From positions 687,177 to 751,176 of the forward strand of contig NZ_FOKB01000001.1 of the NCBI RefSeq assembly GCF_900111895.1: a DNA stretch of 64,000 nucleotides, written 5' to 3'. Source of the DNA: Pseudomonas simiae. GTDB taxonomy: Bacteria > Pseudomonadota > Gammaproteobacteria > Pseudomonadales > Pseudomonadaceae. Position 1 is the first letter of the stretch, and every line of letters starts with the position of its first letter. Below are positions 56,530 to 64,000 of the stretch, one piece after another. Position numbers and translations under genes: made by a program. The notes under the pieces are model-generated. The model saw nothing but the letters and a program-made list of their open reading frames with translations. It was not told the origin of the DNA and ran no database searches.

Positions 56530-57044
56530 CGCCGGTACAGAAGCTGGCCGGTTTGGTGGTGCTGATCCTGGTGCTAATGGCGACCGCCGCCGGCGTCACC
56601 TGGCAGGTGCAGGACTGGCGGATGGGCGAGAAGCTTTCCGAGCAGGCCGGCCTGCACAAGGACGACCTGGCGGCGATCAGCAGTGCCGCCGCCGCCCAGA
56701 CCAGAACTGAGCAGGACAAGCGCCTGGCCGCAGAACAGAGAGCGGCCGCCGCAGACCAACAACACTCCCTGGAGCTTTCCAATGAACAACGCAAGCAAGC
56801 TGCTCTGCGCGATCGCCTTGCCACTGCTGATGTACGGCTGTCAGTCCTTCTCGACGCCACGGATTCAGCCAGTGACTGCAACGTGCCTACCACCCCCGGC
56901 GCCGTCGGCGTGGTTCATGCAGCCCGTCGAGCCCAACTTGACCCAGCGCATGCTCAACGAATTATCGCCATCACCGACGCCGGCGACCAAGGACTGATCG
57001 CGTTGAGGGCTTGCCAGTCGTACGTCAGAACCATTAGGCCCTGA
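56526..57044 (+). CDS. Inner-membrane spanin (Rz-like)
   Basis: The 172-residue protein has one N-terminal span (about 7-26; LAGLVVLILVLMATAAGVTW) and a long periplasmic coiled coil rich in Ala, Gln and Glu, the usual i-spanin layout. It overlaps the endolysin stop by 4 bases and contains the whole outer-membrane partner gene in another frame. The pair fuses the two membranes at the end of lysis. Confidence 0.88.
   Translation: MTPVQKLAGLVVLILVLMATAAGVTWQVQDWRMGEKLSEQAGLHKDDLAAISSAAAAQTRTEQDKRLAAEQRAAAADQQHSLELSNEQRKQAALRDRLATADVRLSVLLDATDSASDCNVPTTPGAVGVVHAARRAQLDPAHAQRIIAITDAGDQGLIALRACQSYVRTIRP
56782..56997 (+). CDS. Outer-membrane spanin lipoprotein (Rz1-like), nested
   Basis: Within the i-spanin gene and in the -1 (equivalently +2) frame, ATG 56782 opens a 71-residue frame. 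It has a lipoprotein signal ending ALPLLMYGC (Cys20) and a Pro-rich mature part (CLPPPAPSAWFMQPVEP), both hallmarks of Rz1. Confidence 0.85.
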   Translation: MNNASKLLCAIALPLLMYGCQSFSTPRIQPVTATCLPPPAPSAWFMQPVEPNLTQRMLNELSPSPTPATKD

Positions 57045-57111
57045 TCAACACTCCAGATCGCAAAATTAACACGACCCAAAATGAACACTCACCTTGCAAA
57101 GGATTGCAAAA

Positions 57112-57906
57112 ATGACAAACCCAATCGTTCCATGGATGGGTGGCAAGCGCCGCCTGGCCGACCGTCTGATTCCTCTATTCCCTCCGCATGAATGCTATGT
57201 TGAGGTTTTCGCTGGCGGCGCGGCGCTCTACTTCATGCGGCCCCAGGCTGCACCAGTTGAAGTCCTCAACGATATCAATGGCGACCTGGTGACGTTGTAT
57301 CGGGTGGTGCAAAACCACCTGGAGGAATTCGTGCGCCAGTTCAAATGGGCGCTCAGTTCCAGGCAGGTATTTGAGTGGCAGAAGATGACTCGGCCGGAAA
57401 CTCTTACCGATATTCAGCGGGCTGCGCGATTTTTCTACCTGCAGCACCATGCCTTTGCCGGGAAGGTCAGCGGCCAGACTTTCGGCACAGCCACAACGGG
57501 GCCGGCTATCAATCTGTTGCGGATTGAAGAGAACCTTTCCGCAGCCTGGCAGCGCCTTTCTGGAACCTATGTCGAAAACTTGGGATGGCTTGAATGCGCT
57601 GAGCGCTACGACCGCCCCCACACTTTCCACTATATGGACCCGCCGTACTGGCAGACCGCGGGCTACGGGGTGGACTTTCCGTTCGAAAACTATGAGCGGA
57701 TGGCCGACTTCATGCGCCGCTGCAAAGGCAAGGTCATGGTGAGTATCAACGACCACCCTGATATCCGGCGGGTATTTGAGGGGTTTCACTTTGAAACGCT
57801 GGACATCCGCTACAGCACCACCAATCAGCGCCAGGGAAAAGCCGAGATCAGCGGCGAGCTTGTGATCATGAATTGGAAACCCTCTGACCTCGGTGGGCTG
57901 TTTTAG
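57112..57906 (+). CDS. Dam-type (D12 class) adenine-N6 DNA methyltransferase
   Basis: The 264-residue enzyme has the alpha-class order: SAM-binding NPIVPWMGGKRRL at the N-terminus with EVFAGGAAL (about 30-38), and the catalytic DPPYW near residue 178. The family methylates adenine, often in GATC-like sites. AAGGATTGCAAAA precedes the ATG. It stands after the lysis genes, converges with the SRAP gene, and overlaps its end by 4 bases. It is the third methyltransferase in the prophage. Confidence 0.9.
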   Translation: MTNPIVPWMGGKRRLADRLIPLFPPHECYVEVFAGGAALYFMRPQAAPVEVLNDINGDLVTLYRVVQNHLEEFVRQFKWALSSRQVFEWQKMTRPETLTDIQRAARFFYLQHHAFAGKVSGQTFGTATTGPAINLLRIEENLSAAWQRLSGTYVENLGWLECAERYDRPHTFHYMDPPYWQTAGYGVDFPFENYERMADFMRRCKGKVMVSINDHPDIRRVFEGFHFETLDIRYSTTNQRQGKAEISGELVIMNWKPSDLGGLF

Positions 57907-58583
57907 GGTACAGGCTGTATCAGGTGGGGCCCCTTGTTCCGGACGTTACCCACGGCCGTATCGACCTTGAACCATTCGAAGGCCTCGGCTGGCTCGCCCT
58001 GGTGCAGCACCATCTGCTCGGCGCGCTCCTTGGGCGTGGTCGGGTCCAACCATTCCAGGGCTAGATCGGGTGTAAGCACCACGGGCCGCCGATCGTGGAT
58101 GTCCACCATGCCGCCGGCGCTGTCGGCGGTAATGATGACGAAGCCGTCATGCTCACCTGGGCCTTCATCAGCATCCGGTAGCTGACCGATTGCGGCACAG
58201 AATATAGGTTCACCATCCCGCCGGCGGATCAGGTAGGGCTGCTTCTTTGCCCCGCCTTCATCCACCCATTCAAACCAGTTATCGATTGGCGTGATCGCCC
58301 GGTGCGGCCAGATAGCCCGAAAGAACGGGCCGTGGGCGACTTTCTCCACGCGTGCATTGATTGGTGCTGCACGATCTTTCGCCCAATGCGGTCGCCAACC
58401 CCAGCGAACGGGATCCGCATGGAGCATGTCCCCCTGCATGTGCAGCAGCGCAACTGCGGTTGTCGGTGCAACGTTGTAGCGCTCAATTGGCTGATCTCCC
58501 ACGGAGTTAGCCAGGGCATTGGGCATGCTCAGAGCCGCGACAAAATCGTGGATTCCTCGATACTGTGAAAGCCTTCCACACAT
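57903..58583 (-). CDS. SRAP-domain protein (YedK/HMCES family)
   Basis: The 226-residue protein starts MCGRLSQY, so that removal of Met exposes the catalytic Cys2. Other SRAP residues are in YNVAPTTAVALL, WGWRPHWAKD, NARVEKVAHGPFF, the Glu in NWFEWVDEGG and His in DIHDRRPVV. HMCES-type proteins cross-link to abasic sites in single-stranded DNA and shield them. GGGAGGGAAGATC precedes the ATG at 58583. It lies 27 bases after the coiled-coil gene that has a LexA box in front, so it should be induced by DNA damage. Confidence 0.9.
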   Translation of the reverse strand: MCGRLSQYRGIHDFVAALSMPNALANSVGDQPIERYNVAPTTAVALLHMQGDMLHADPVRWGWRPHWAKDRAAPINARVEKVAHGPFFRAIWPHRAITPIDNWFEWVDEGGAKKQPYLIRRRDGEPIFCAAIGQLPDADEGPGEHDGFVIITADSAGGMVDIHDRRPVVLTPDLALEWLDPTTPKERAEQMVLHQGEPAEAFEWFKVDTAVGNVRNKGPHLIQPVP

Positions 58584-58610
58584 GATCTTCCCTCCCGCCG
58601 TCATTTCAGC

Positions 58611-58973
58611 CTAGCTTGCGCTGGAGGATTGAGCTTGACGAATCTCGCCCAGCAATCGTTGATTTTCCCTGAGCAGGTGGTCTCGCTGGCTGGTAATGAG
58701 ATCGATGGGGCGAAAGCTTCCGTTGTCAGAAGGCTCATTGCTCATCGCCGCAATTTGATCAAGGGCCCTTCTTAGCGCAGCCTCCGCCGAAGCCTTGCCA
58801 GTGGCGAGCAGGTCATTCATCTGCACCAAGCCGGCCACATTGGCCCGGGCCTTTCGCAGCATCGCCTCGGTTTGGATGAGCTCGTCCTCGAGCAGGGCGC
58901 ACTGGTGTTGGTACATTTCCAGGGGCGTGGGGCAGCCAAGCCACTCAGAGGTGTCTTCGTCGATGTCGTTCAT
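58611..58973 (-). CDS. SOS-controlled coiled-coil protein (120 aa)
   Basis: The acidic protein is mostly helical, with probable coiled coil at residues 20-75 and 95-115. It is the first gene after the LexA box at 58987-59006 and is followed by the SRAP gene in the same direction. I do not recognise the family. DNA-damage control and pairing with SRAP suggest a role in induced replication or repair. Confidence 0.65.
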   Translation of the reverse strand: MNDIDEDTSEWLGCPTPLEMYQHQCALLEDELIQTEAMLRKARANVAGLVQMNDLLATGKASAEAALRRALDQIAAMSNEPSDNGSFRPIDLITSQRDHLLRENQRLLGEIRQAQSSSAS

Positions 58974-58986
58974 GGTGCTTATCCGA

Positions 58987-59006
58987 TACTGTATGTGCGT
59001 ACAGTA
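58987..59006 (-). promoter_or_regulatory. LexA (SOS) box
   Basis: TACTGTATGTGCGTACAGTA has perfect CTG-N10-CAG ends with symmetric TA flanks. It lies 14 bases before the ATG of the coiled-coil gene. Confidence 0.85.
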
Positions 59007-59060
59007 ATCGAGGTGTTGCGGATTGGGGAGTGGTGTTCGTCGGCAGGACGCCAGGGGAGG

Positions 59061-59081
59061 GTGCGTGACATTTGCGTGACT
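59061..59081 (+). repeat. Putative integrase arm-type sites, right end
   Basis: The block contains TGCGTGACATTTGCGTGAC, the same as 494-514 with one mismatch, in the same orientation. It lies about 93 bases inside attR. Confidence 0.6.
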
Positions 59082-59173
59082 CTCTCACGCACTCGTAAGC
59101 TCTTGTAGGCATTCGATTGCAGCGAGCGCCAATAAAAACAGCCACTTAACAAGGTCTTACAGAGGTACTGCGT

Positions 59174-59221
59174 GCATGGGGTGCTAGGGGTCGAGTGTTC
59201 GAATCACTCCGTCCCGACCAT
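59174..59221 (+). repeat. attR core (48-bp repeat of 399-446)
   Basis: The block begins GCATGGGGTGCTAGGGG and ends ACCAT and is identical to the 3' part of tRNA-Pro. It is a tRNA fragment without the 5' half and cannot fold as a tRNA. Confidence 0.93.
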
Positions 59222-59246
59222 TATTCCTGAGTAAAATCAGACACTT

Positions 59247-59273
59247 AAGCCGATCAGATAGATCGGCTTTTTT
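59247..59273 (+). terminator. Original host terminator of tRNA-Pro
   Basis: AAGCCGATC and GATCGGCTT pair around AGATA, followed by TTTTG. It lies 26 bases beyond attR and would follow the tRNA directly in an uninfected chromosome. Confidence 0.8.
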
Positions 59274-59464
59274 GTGCCCGCGCGAAACTGCCTGGTGATG
59301 TCGCTGGTATTCGGCTCAAGGGCTGTGTTCTGCTCAGTCGGGTTGCCACCTTCAGCTCTGGCAATTGCTCTGAAAATTTCCAACCGATTCATGTCTTTTT
59401 GTCGTCGGCCAGCGGGGCAGTCGGTTGGGCTTTCTCTTCGAATCAGCCTTGTCCCTTCAAGCCC

Positions 59465-60148
59465 TCAGGCGTTGGACAACTGAAACCGATAGCCCACGCC
59501 GTACAATGACTCGATGGGTGTTTCCCCTGGGCACGCCTGCTCCAGCTTGCGCCGTAGGTTGCGGATATGACTGTCTACCGTACGGTCGGTGACCACGCGG
59601 TGGTCGGAGTAGAGCTTGTCGAGCAGTTGGTCGCGGGAAAATACCCGGCCGGCGGAGCGTGCAAAAGTGCTCAGCAGGCGTAACTCCAGAGGCGTGAGGT
59701 CCAAAGCGACGCCGTCGAGTGATGCGCGGTACTGGGCTTCGTCGATCAGCAGTCGCGGTGGGGTGTTGCTCAGCAATTGGGGGCCACGGCGCAGGATGGC
59801 CTTGACCCTGGCAACTACCTCCCGGGGGCTGAAGGGCTTGCAGATGTAGTCGTCGGCGCCCAGGTCCAGGCCCAGCAGGCGGTCCACTTCTTCGACGCGG
59901 GCGGTGATCATGATGATCGGCACGGCACTGAAACCGCGCAGGTCCTGGCACACTTGCATGCCGTCGCGCCCTGGCAGCATCAGGTCGAGCAAAATCAGGC
60001 GAGGGGGGCGGGCGCGCACGGTCGGTACCACCTGAAGGCCATTGTCCAGGCACAGGGTCGGGTAGCCCGCTGCGGCCAAGTAATCCTGCAGCAATGCGGC
60101 CAGTTTCGGTTCGTCTTCAACGATCAGGATCGGGCGTTCTTCGCTCAT
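59465..60148 (-). CDS. OmpR-family response regulator, BaeR-like
   Basis: The 227-residue protein has a receiver domain (3-120) with acidic pocket Glu11/Asp12, phospho-acceptor Asp55 ([10 protein letters not shown]) and Lys in CKPFSPRE, and a winged-helix output domain (130-225; [22 protein letters not shown]). It resembles BaeR, which turns on multidrug pumps. It lies 3 bases after the sensor kinase gene and beside a pump operon, which suggests local control of that pump. Confidence 0.88.
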   Translation of the reverse strand: MSEERPILIVEDEPKLAALLQDYLAAAGYPTLCLDNGLQVVPTVRARPPRLILLDLMLPGRDGMQVCQDLRGFSAVPIIMITARVEEVDRLLGLDLGADDYICKPFSPREVVARVKAILRRGPQLLSNTPPRLLIDEAQYRASLDGVALDLTPLELRLLSTFARSAGRVFSRDQLLDKLYSDHRVVTDRTVDSHIRNLRRKLEQACPGETPIESLYGVGYRFQLSNA

Positions 60149-60151
60149 GGG

Positions 60152-61537
60152 TCAGGTATTCCGTGGGAGGCGCAGGCTCAGCCAAAGGCCACCGAGGGGG
60201 GAGTGAGCGGCGCTGAGGCTGCCGCCGTGGGCGAGGGCGATGCTGTGGCAGATCGCGAGCCCCAGGCCGGCCCCGCCACTGGCACGGTTGCGCGAGGATT
60301 CGCCGCGATAGAAGCGCTCGAACAGGCGCGGCAATTGCTCGGCCGACACACCAGGGCCGGAGTCGAGGATGTCGATGCATACGTCAGCGCGATCCAGGGC
60401 GACGCGGATACGTATTAGCCCATTCGGGTCGGTGTAGCGCACCGCATTTTCCAACAGATTGGAGAACAGTTGCTGCAAGCGACCGGCATCGGCCAACAGT
60501 TCCACGGGCGGTGCTGGCAAATCCAGTTCGAGGCGCAGGTGGCGCGCGTTCAAGCGCTCCTGGAACATCGACACACTGGCGCGCAGCAGTGGCTCCAGTG
60601 CGCAGGCGCTCTTGCGGTAGGTCAGCGCCCCAACATCCGCCAGGGACAGTTCATACAGGTCATCCACCAGCTTGCTGAGCATGCTCACTTCGCCCTGCAA
60701 GGACTGCATCGAGCCTGGGTCGAGGGTGCGTACGCCATCCTCGATAGCCTCCAGCTCGCCGCGCAAGACCGACAGCGGGGTACGCAGTTCGTGGGACACA
60801 TCGGCCATGAATTCGCGGCGCATCTGCTCATTGCGCTCCAGGGTGTAGGCGAGTTGGTTGAAGTCACGGGCCAATTGGCCGACTTCGTCATTGGAACTCA
60901 CTGCCACCCGGCTGCTGAAGTCGCCGCTGGCCAGGCGATGTGTTGCCGCAGCCACCCGCTTGACTGGCTCCAGCAGCGTGCGGGCGATCCACCAGGCAAT
61001 CAGCATCGCCAGCAGCAGTGAGAAGGCGCCCATGACCAGGCTGGTGCGTAACTGGTATTGCTGGAATCGTTCGCCGCCGGCTTCGGTCACGCTCTGGAAC
61101 GGGGTCACGGCCAGCCAGCCCACGGTTTCATCGGCCACCACAATCGGGCGTAGCAGGGCGTCCGTGCCGATGTCCGGGTAGCCGTTCACGCGCTTTTTAT
61201 ATTTATCCAGCAGGGCGATCCGAAACAGGGCGCCCGTCAGGTCCGAAGCCATGGGCGAGCGCAAGTCGTTCTTCGCCGGGTCTGCGCCGAGTTCGGGCCG
61301 CATGATCTCAAACCAGCGATCCGGCTGGTTACGCAGGAACTCCCAATTGCCCTCACGCGCGTAAGCACTGGCCAGACGTGGCAGCACGGGCGCCATGCGC
61401 TCCAGTGCCTGCTCATTGAGGTACCCGAGAAAGCCGCGTCCAAAACTCCAGCTCGTCGCCAGGCCCATGCTCAGGATGACCAACAACACACCGGCCAGTA
61501 CCGCAATAAACAGTTTGGTGGAGATACTGAACTTCAT
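60152..61537 (-). CDS. Sensor histidine kinase, BaeS-like
   Basis: The 461-residue kinase has a first span at about 9-30, a periplasmic sensor (31-163), a second span (165-186), HAMP (187-240), a phospho-acceptor His249 in DVSHELRTP, and an ATPase domain with LLENAVRYTD (N box), DSGPGV (G1) and GGAGLGLAIC (G2). It should sense envelope or drug stress and phosphorylate the regulator encoded just downstream. It is divergent from the pump operon, with a 144-base shared promoter region. Confidence 0.9.
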   Translation of the reverse strand: MKFSISTKLFIAVLAGVLLVILSMGLATSWSFGRGFLGYLNEQALERMAPVLPRLASAYAREGNWEFLRNQPDRWFEIMRPELGADPAKNDLRSPMASDLTGALFRIALLDKYKKRVNGYPDIGTDALLRPIVVADETVGWLAVTPFQSVTEAGGERFQQYQLRTSLVMGAFSLLLAMLIAWWIARTLLEPVKRVAAATHRLASGDFSSRVAVSSNDEVGQLARDFNQLAYTLERNEQMRREFMADVSHELRTPLSVLRGELEAIEDGVRTLDPGSMQSLQGEVSMLSKLVDDLYELSLADVGALTYRKSACALEPLLRASVSMFQERLNARHLRLELDLPAPPVELLADAGRLQQLFSNLLENAVRYTDPNGLIRIRVALDRADVCIDILDSGPGVSAEQLPRLFERFYRGESSRNRASGGAGLGLAICHSIALAHGGSLSAAHSPLGGLWLSLRLPRNT

Positions 61538-61681
61538 GCAGATGGGCCGTTAAAAATAGGTGGGACCATTTAGGCCCTAGTGAGGGATAGATTCAACCCG
61601 GCTGGGCAATCTTCAATTTTCCTGCACATTTGCCTCGCAGGATGGCGCTGACTCAAGCCATTCCGTGTCGCAGAGGCTGCT

Positions 61682-62866
61682 ATGTCCACGAAAGTAATCG
61701 CCAAATACCTGGTAACCGCCGCAGTTTTCCTGTCCTTGATCGTTCTGGCCATGCTGGGCGGCTGCTCCGGTGGCGAGCCACCTCCTGAGGCGGTCACCCC
61801 CAAAGTCTCGGTCATCAGCATAAAACCCCAGAGCCAGGTGCTGACCACTGAGCTGGCGGGGCGCACCCAGGCCTTCATGGTGGCGCAGATTCGTCCTCAG
61901 GTTGGCGGTATCGTCCAGCGTCGACTGTTTGTCGAGGGGGCGGATGTCAAGGTTGGGCAAGCGTTGTACCAATTGGATGCAGCGTCCTACACCGCCGCGC
62001 TGGCGCAGGCCGAGGCTAGCCTGGCCAAGTACCGCGCCACGCTTAAATCGGCGCAGGCCACCGCCAGGCGCGACGCCGAACTGGTGAAGATCAATGCCAT
62101 CAGCCAGCAAGATAACGAAGACGCCCAGGCGACCTTGCTGACGGCCGCCGCCGACGTGCAGGGCGCCGAGGCCGACGTTCAGACCGCGCGGATCAACCTG
62201 GCTTACACCCGTATTACCTCTCCGGTCGGCGGGCGCATCGAAACCTCGACCGTGACCCCTGGGGCGCTGGTGGTGGCCAATCAGGACAGCGCTTTGACCA
62301 CGGTGCAGCAACTCGATCCGATCTATGTGGACGTGACTCAATCGACCACCGAATTGCTCAAGCTCAAGCGTGACCTGGCCAGCGGCGCATTGCAGTCCAA
62401 CGGCGATGGCCAGGCACGGGTCAGCCTGAAGCTGGACGATGGCAGTGCCTACAACCAGCAGGGGCGGCTCAAGGTCAGTGGTGTCAGTGTCAACGAGGGG
62501 ACGGGCACGGTCACCCTGCGTGCGGAGTTCGCCAACCCGGATCACCTGCTGCTACCGGGCATGTATGTCCGCGCGGTGCTCGAACAGGCTCGCAACGAGC
62601 AAGCCATTCTGGTTCCGCAAAAAGCTGTGAACCGCAGCGCCAGTGGCGTGACCACCGCGTTGCTGGTGGTTGACGGCAAGGTCGAACAACGTGAGCTGAC
62701 CATCGATCGGGCGGTGGGGAATCAGTGGTGGGTTACGGCAGGTCTGCAGGCAGGTGACCAGTTGATTGTCGAAGGCGGACAAAAAGTCCGTGCCGGTGCC
62801 GCGGTCCAAGTGCAGGAAGCCAATGCTCAGGCGGCCACACCCCGCACCCCAGCGAAGGAGGGTTGA
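61682..62866 (+). CDS. RND efflux periplasmic adaptor (MexA/AcrA-like)
   Basis: The 394-residue protein has a lipoprotein signal ending LAMLGGC (Cys near residue 28), a barrel-sandwich hybrid (QIRPQVGGIVQRRLFVEGADVK), a coiled-coil hairpin (about 100-170), a beta-barrel and a membrane-proximal domain. It joins an RND transporter to an outer-membrane channel. AGAGGCTGCT precedes the ATG. The transporter gene starts 2 bases after its stop. Confidence 0.92.
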   Translation: MSTKVIAKYLVTAAVFLSLIVLAMLGGCSGGEPPPEAVTPKVSVISIKPQSQVLTTELAGRTQAFMVAQIRPQVGGIVQRRLFVEGADVKVGQALYQLDAASYTAALAQAEASLAKYRATLKSAQATARRDAELVKINAISQQDNEDAQATLLTAAADVQGAEADVQTARINLAYTRITSPVGGRIETSTVTPGALVVANQDSALTTVQQLDPIYVDVTQSTTELLKLKRDLASGALQSNGDGQARVSLKLDDGSAYNQQGRLKVSGVSVNEGTGTVTLRAEFANPDHLLLPGMYVRAVLEQARNEQAILVPQKAVNRSASGVTTALLVVDGKVEQRELTIDRAVGNQWWVTAGLQAGDQLIVEGGQKVRAGAAVQVQEANAQAATPRTPAKEG

Positions 62867-62868
62867 GC

Positions 62869-64000
62869 GTGGCGCACTTTTTTATTGATCGACCGATTTT
62901 CGCCTGGGTCATTGCCATCGTGATCATGCTCGGTGGCAGCCTGTCCATCAGCCAGTTGCCGTTGGAGCAATACCCGGATATTGCACCACCCACGGTGAAA
63001 ATTTCTGCCACCTACACCGGGGCCTCGGCCAAGACCGTCGAAGACTCGGTGACCCAGGTCATCGAACAGCAGATGAAAGGCCTGGATAACCTGACCTATA
63101 TGTCGGCCACCAGCAGTTCGGCAGGCAGTGCCAGCATCAGTTTGACCTTTACTGCCGGCACCGACCCGGACGTCGCCCAGATGCAGGTGCAGAACAAGCT
63201 GCAACAAGCCGAGTCGAGGCTGCCGCAGTCGGTACAAAGCGAAGGCCTGACCGTGACCAAGGGCGGTTCGGACTTCTTGATGATTGTCGCCCTGGCATCG
63301 GACGACCCCAGCGTCACCGGCACTCAGATAGGTGATTACATTTCCACCACCTTGCTCGATTCCATCAGCCGAATAGACGGCGTCGGCGATGTGCAGACGT
63401 TGGGCTCGGGCTACGCCATGCGCATCTGGCTGGACCCCGCCTTGCTGGAAAAATATGCGTTGATGCCATCGGACATCAGCAGCGCCCTGGAAGCGCAGAA
63501 CACCGAAGTCTCGGCTGGACAGCTCGGCGCCTTGCCCGCGATCAAGGGGCAGCAACTGAACGCTACGATCAGCGCCCGCAGCAAACTGCAGACCGTGGAC
63601 GAGTTTCGCAAGGTCGTGGTCAAGTCCAACAGCGACGGTGCCGTGGTACTGCTGGGCGATGTCGCGACCCTGGAACTGGGCAGTGAAAGCTACGACATCA
63701 GCACCGCCCTCAACGGCAAGCCTGCGGCGGCCATGGGCGTGCAGTTGGCCGCCGGCGCCAACGCGCTGAACGTCGGCAAGGCGGTCAAGGCCAAGCTCAA
63801 GGAGATGGAGCCCTTCTACCCGACGGAAATGCAGCTGAAAAATGTGATCGCCTACGACACCACGCCCTTTGTCAGCCTGTCCATCGAAGAGGTGGTCAAG
63901 GCCCTGGGGGAGGCCATCGTGCTGGTGGTGTTGATCATGTTCCTGTTCCTGCAGAGCCTGCGTGCAACGCTGATCCCGGCGATTACCGTGCCGGTGGTAC
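62869..64000 (+). CDS. RND efflux transporter, HAE1 family (MexB/AcrB-like), N-terminal part
   Basis: A GTG at 62869 starts a protein that runs past the window end; 377 residues are visible. It begins AHFFIDRPIFAWVIAIVIML, the first membrane span of AcrB-type pumps, followed by the porter subdomains (ISATYTGASAKTVEDSVTQV; TFTAGTDPDVAQMQVQNKL) and the second span at the edge (EAIVLVVLIMFLFLQSLRA). It exports hydrophobic drugs or solvents using the proton gradient. The channel gene is presumably further right. Confidence 0.93.
   Translation, partial: MAHFFIDRPIFAWVIAIVIMLGGSLSISQLPLEQYPDIAPPTVKISATYTGASAKTVEDSVTQVIEQQMKGLDNLTYMSATSSSAGSASISLTFTAGTDPDVAQMQVQNKLQQAESRLPQSVQSEGLTVTKGGSDFLMIVALASDDPSVTGTQIGDYISTTLLDSISRIDGVGDVQTLGSGYAMRIWLDPALLEKYALMPSDISSALEAQNTEVSAGQLGALPAIKGQQLNATISARSKLQTVDEFRKVVVKSNSDGAVVLLGDVATLELGSESYDISTALNGKPAAAMGVQLAAGANALNVGKAVKAKLKEMEPFYPTEMQLKNVIAYDTTPFVSLSIEEVVKALGEAIVLVVLIMFLFLQSLRATLIPAITVPVV

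Larger units (their letters stand above)
399..59221. mobile_element. Complete lambda-like siphoviral prophage integrated in tRNA-Pro
   Basis: An exact 48-base direct repeat bounds the element (399-446 and 59174-59221), giving a unit of about 58.8 kb. Inside are an integrase next to the left end, a CI/Cro immunity region, lambda-type replication and recombination genes, terminase, portal, capsid, a complete long-tail gene set in lambda order, and endolysin with spanins. All core genes read through without visible frameshifts. Flanking genes belong to the host. The non-contractile tail type is inferred from the tape measure and M-L-K-I-J order and from the absence of sheath or baseplate-wedge genes. 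Confidence 0.95.
59007..59464. other. Right prophage end and intergenic region without genes
   Basis: This 458-base stretch holds the right arm-site repeat, attR, and the host tRNA terminator. From 59275 to 59464 I see nothing beyond the tail of the leftward response-regulator transcript. A 69-codon rightward frame there lacks a ribosome site. Confidence 0.6.

Noticed and set aside
59174..59220. Second tRNA-Pro
   Set aside because: Only the 3' 47 bases are present; acceptor 5' strand, D arm and half the anticodon stem are missing. It is attR.
59274..59483. Rightward 69-codon frame after the host terminator
   Set aside because: Lies beyond attR with no ribosome site and overlaps the end of the response regulator gene.
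1..64000. CRISPR arrays, insertion sequences, rRNA
   Set aside because: No regularly spaced direct repeats, no transposase-like protein with terminal inverted repeats, and no rRNA-like sequence were seen on reading the window.

Overview
The window is a stretch of pseudomonad chromosome, most like the Pseudomonas fluorescens group, that carries one complete lambda-like siphovirus prophage of about 58.8 kb. Host assignment rests on protein style (BaeSR-like regulators, a MexA/MexB-type pump, a MerR gene next to tRNA-Pro) and is an inference. Host DNA on the left is the end of a MerR-family regulator and an intact tRNA-Pro(GGG). The last 48 bases of that tRNA region (399-446) recur exactly at 59174-59221 and mark the prophage ends. 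Host DNA on the right holds the tRNA's displaced terminator, a BaeR/BaeS-like two-component pair, and a divergent RND pump operon (periplasmic adaptor, then the start of the inner-membrane transporter).

Left arm (0.5-15 kb): integrase, a probable excisionase, two DNA methyltransferases, a YqaJ-type exonuclease and a Bet/RecT annealing protein lie among many small genes, nearly all leftward. They appear to be driven by a pL-like promoter at 14998-15026 that is embedded in two repressor operators. Several small rightward genes interrupt this operon, including one for a zinc-free type ribosomal protein bL36. At least six leftward start sites share a leader made of a hairpin followed directly by an AAGGA-type ribosome binding site.

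Immunity region (15-20.1 kb): reading leftward there is a CI-like repressor with a LexA-type peptidase domain, several small genes (two encoding a lipoprotein and a membrane protein), and then a soluble plus four-helix membrane protein pair that looks like a diverged RexA/RexB exclusion system. The operators at 20029-20088 (OR-like, three sites) and 15001-15039 (OL-like, two sites) flank the region as in lambda. A small rightward gene under a LexA box sits just beyond OL.

Right early genes (20.1-25.7 kb): Cro-like protein, a CII-position protein, a Rha/KilAC antirepressor, replication proteins of the O and P type, DUF1367, NinG, and a protein in the Q position. A leftward GAF-GGDEF-EAL cyclic-di-GMP phosphodiesterase gene (moron) follows, and then a short promoter-terminator leader that resembles lambda pR'/tR'.

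Late genes (28-57 kb): holin candidates, small proteins, a metallopeptidase, terminase, DUF4055 portal, head and connector genes (interrupted by an AT-rich membrane-protein moron), capsid, major tail protein, the tail chaperone pair with a -1 frameshift signal, tape measure, lambda M-L-K-I-J type tail-tip genes, variable tail fibre genes, a GH19 endolysin and nested spanins. The right end holds a Dam-type methyltransferase and a LexA-box-controlled operon with a SRAP (YedK/HMCES) protein. Matching integrase arm-site repeats lie just inside both ends. No frameshifted or truncated core gene was seen, so the prophage looks intact and SOS-inducible.
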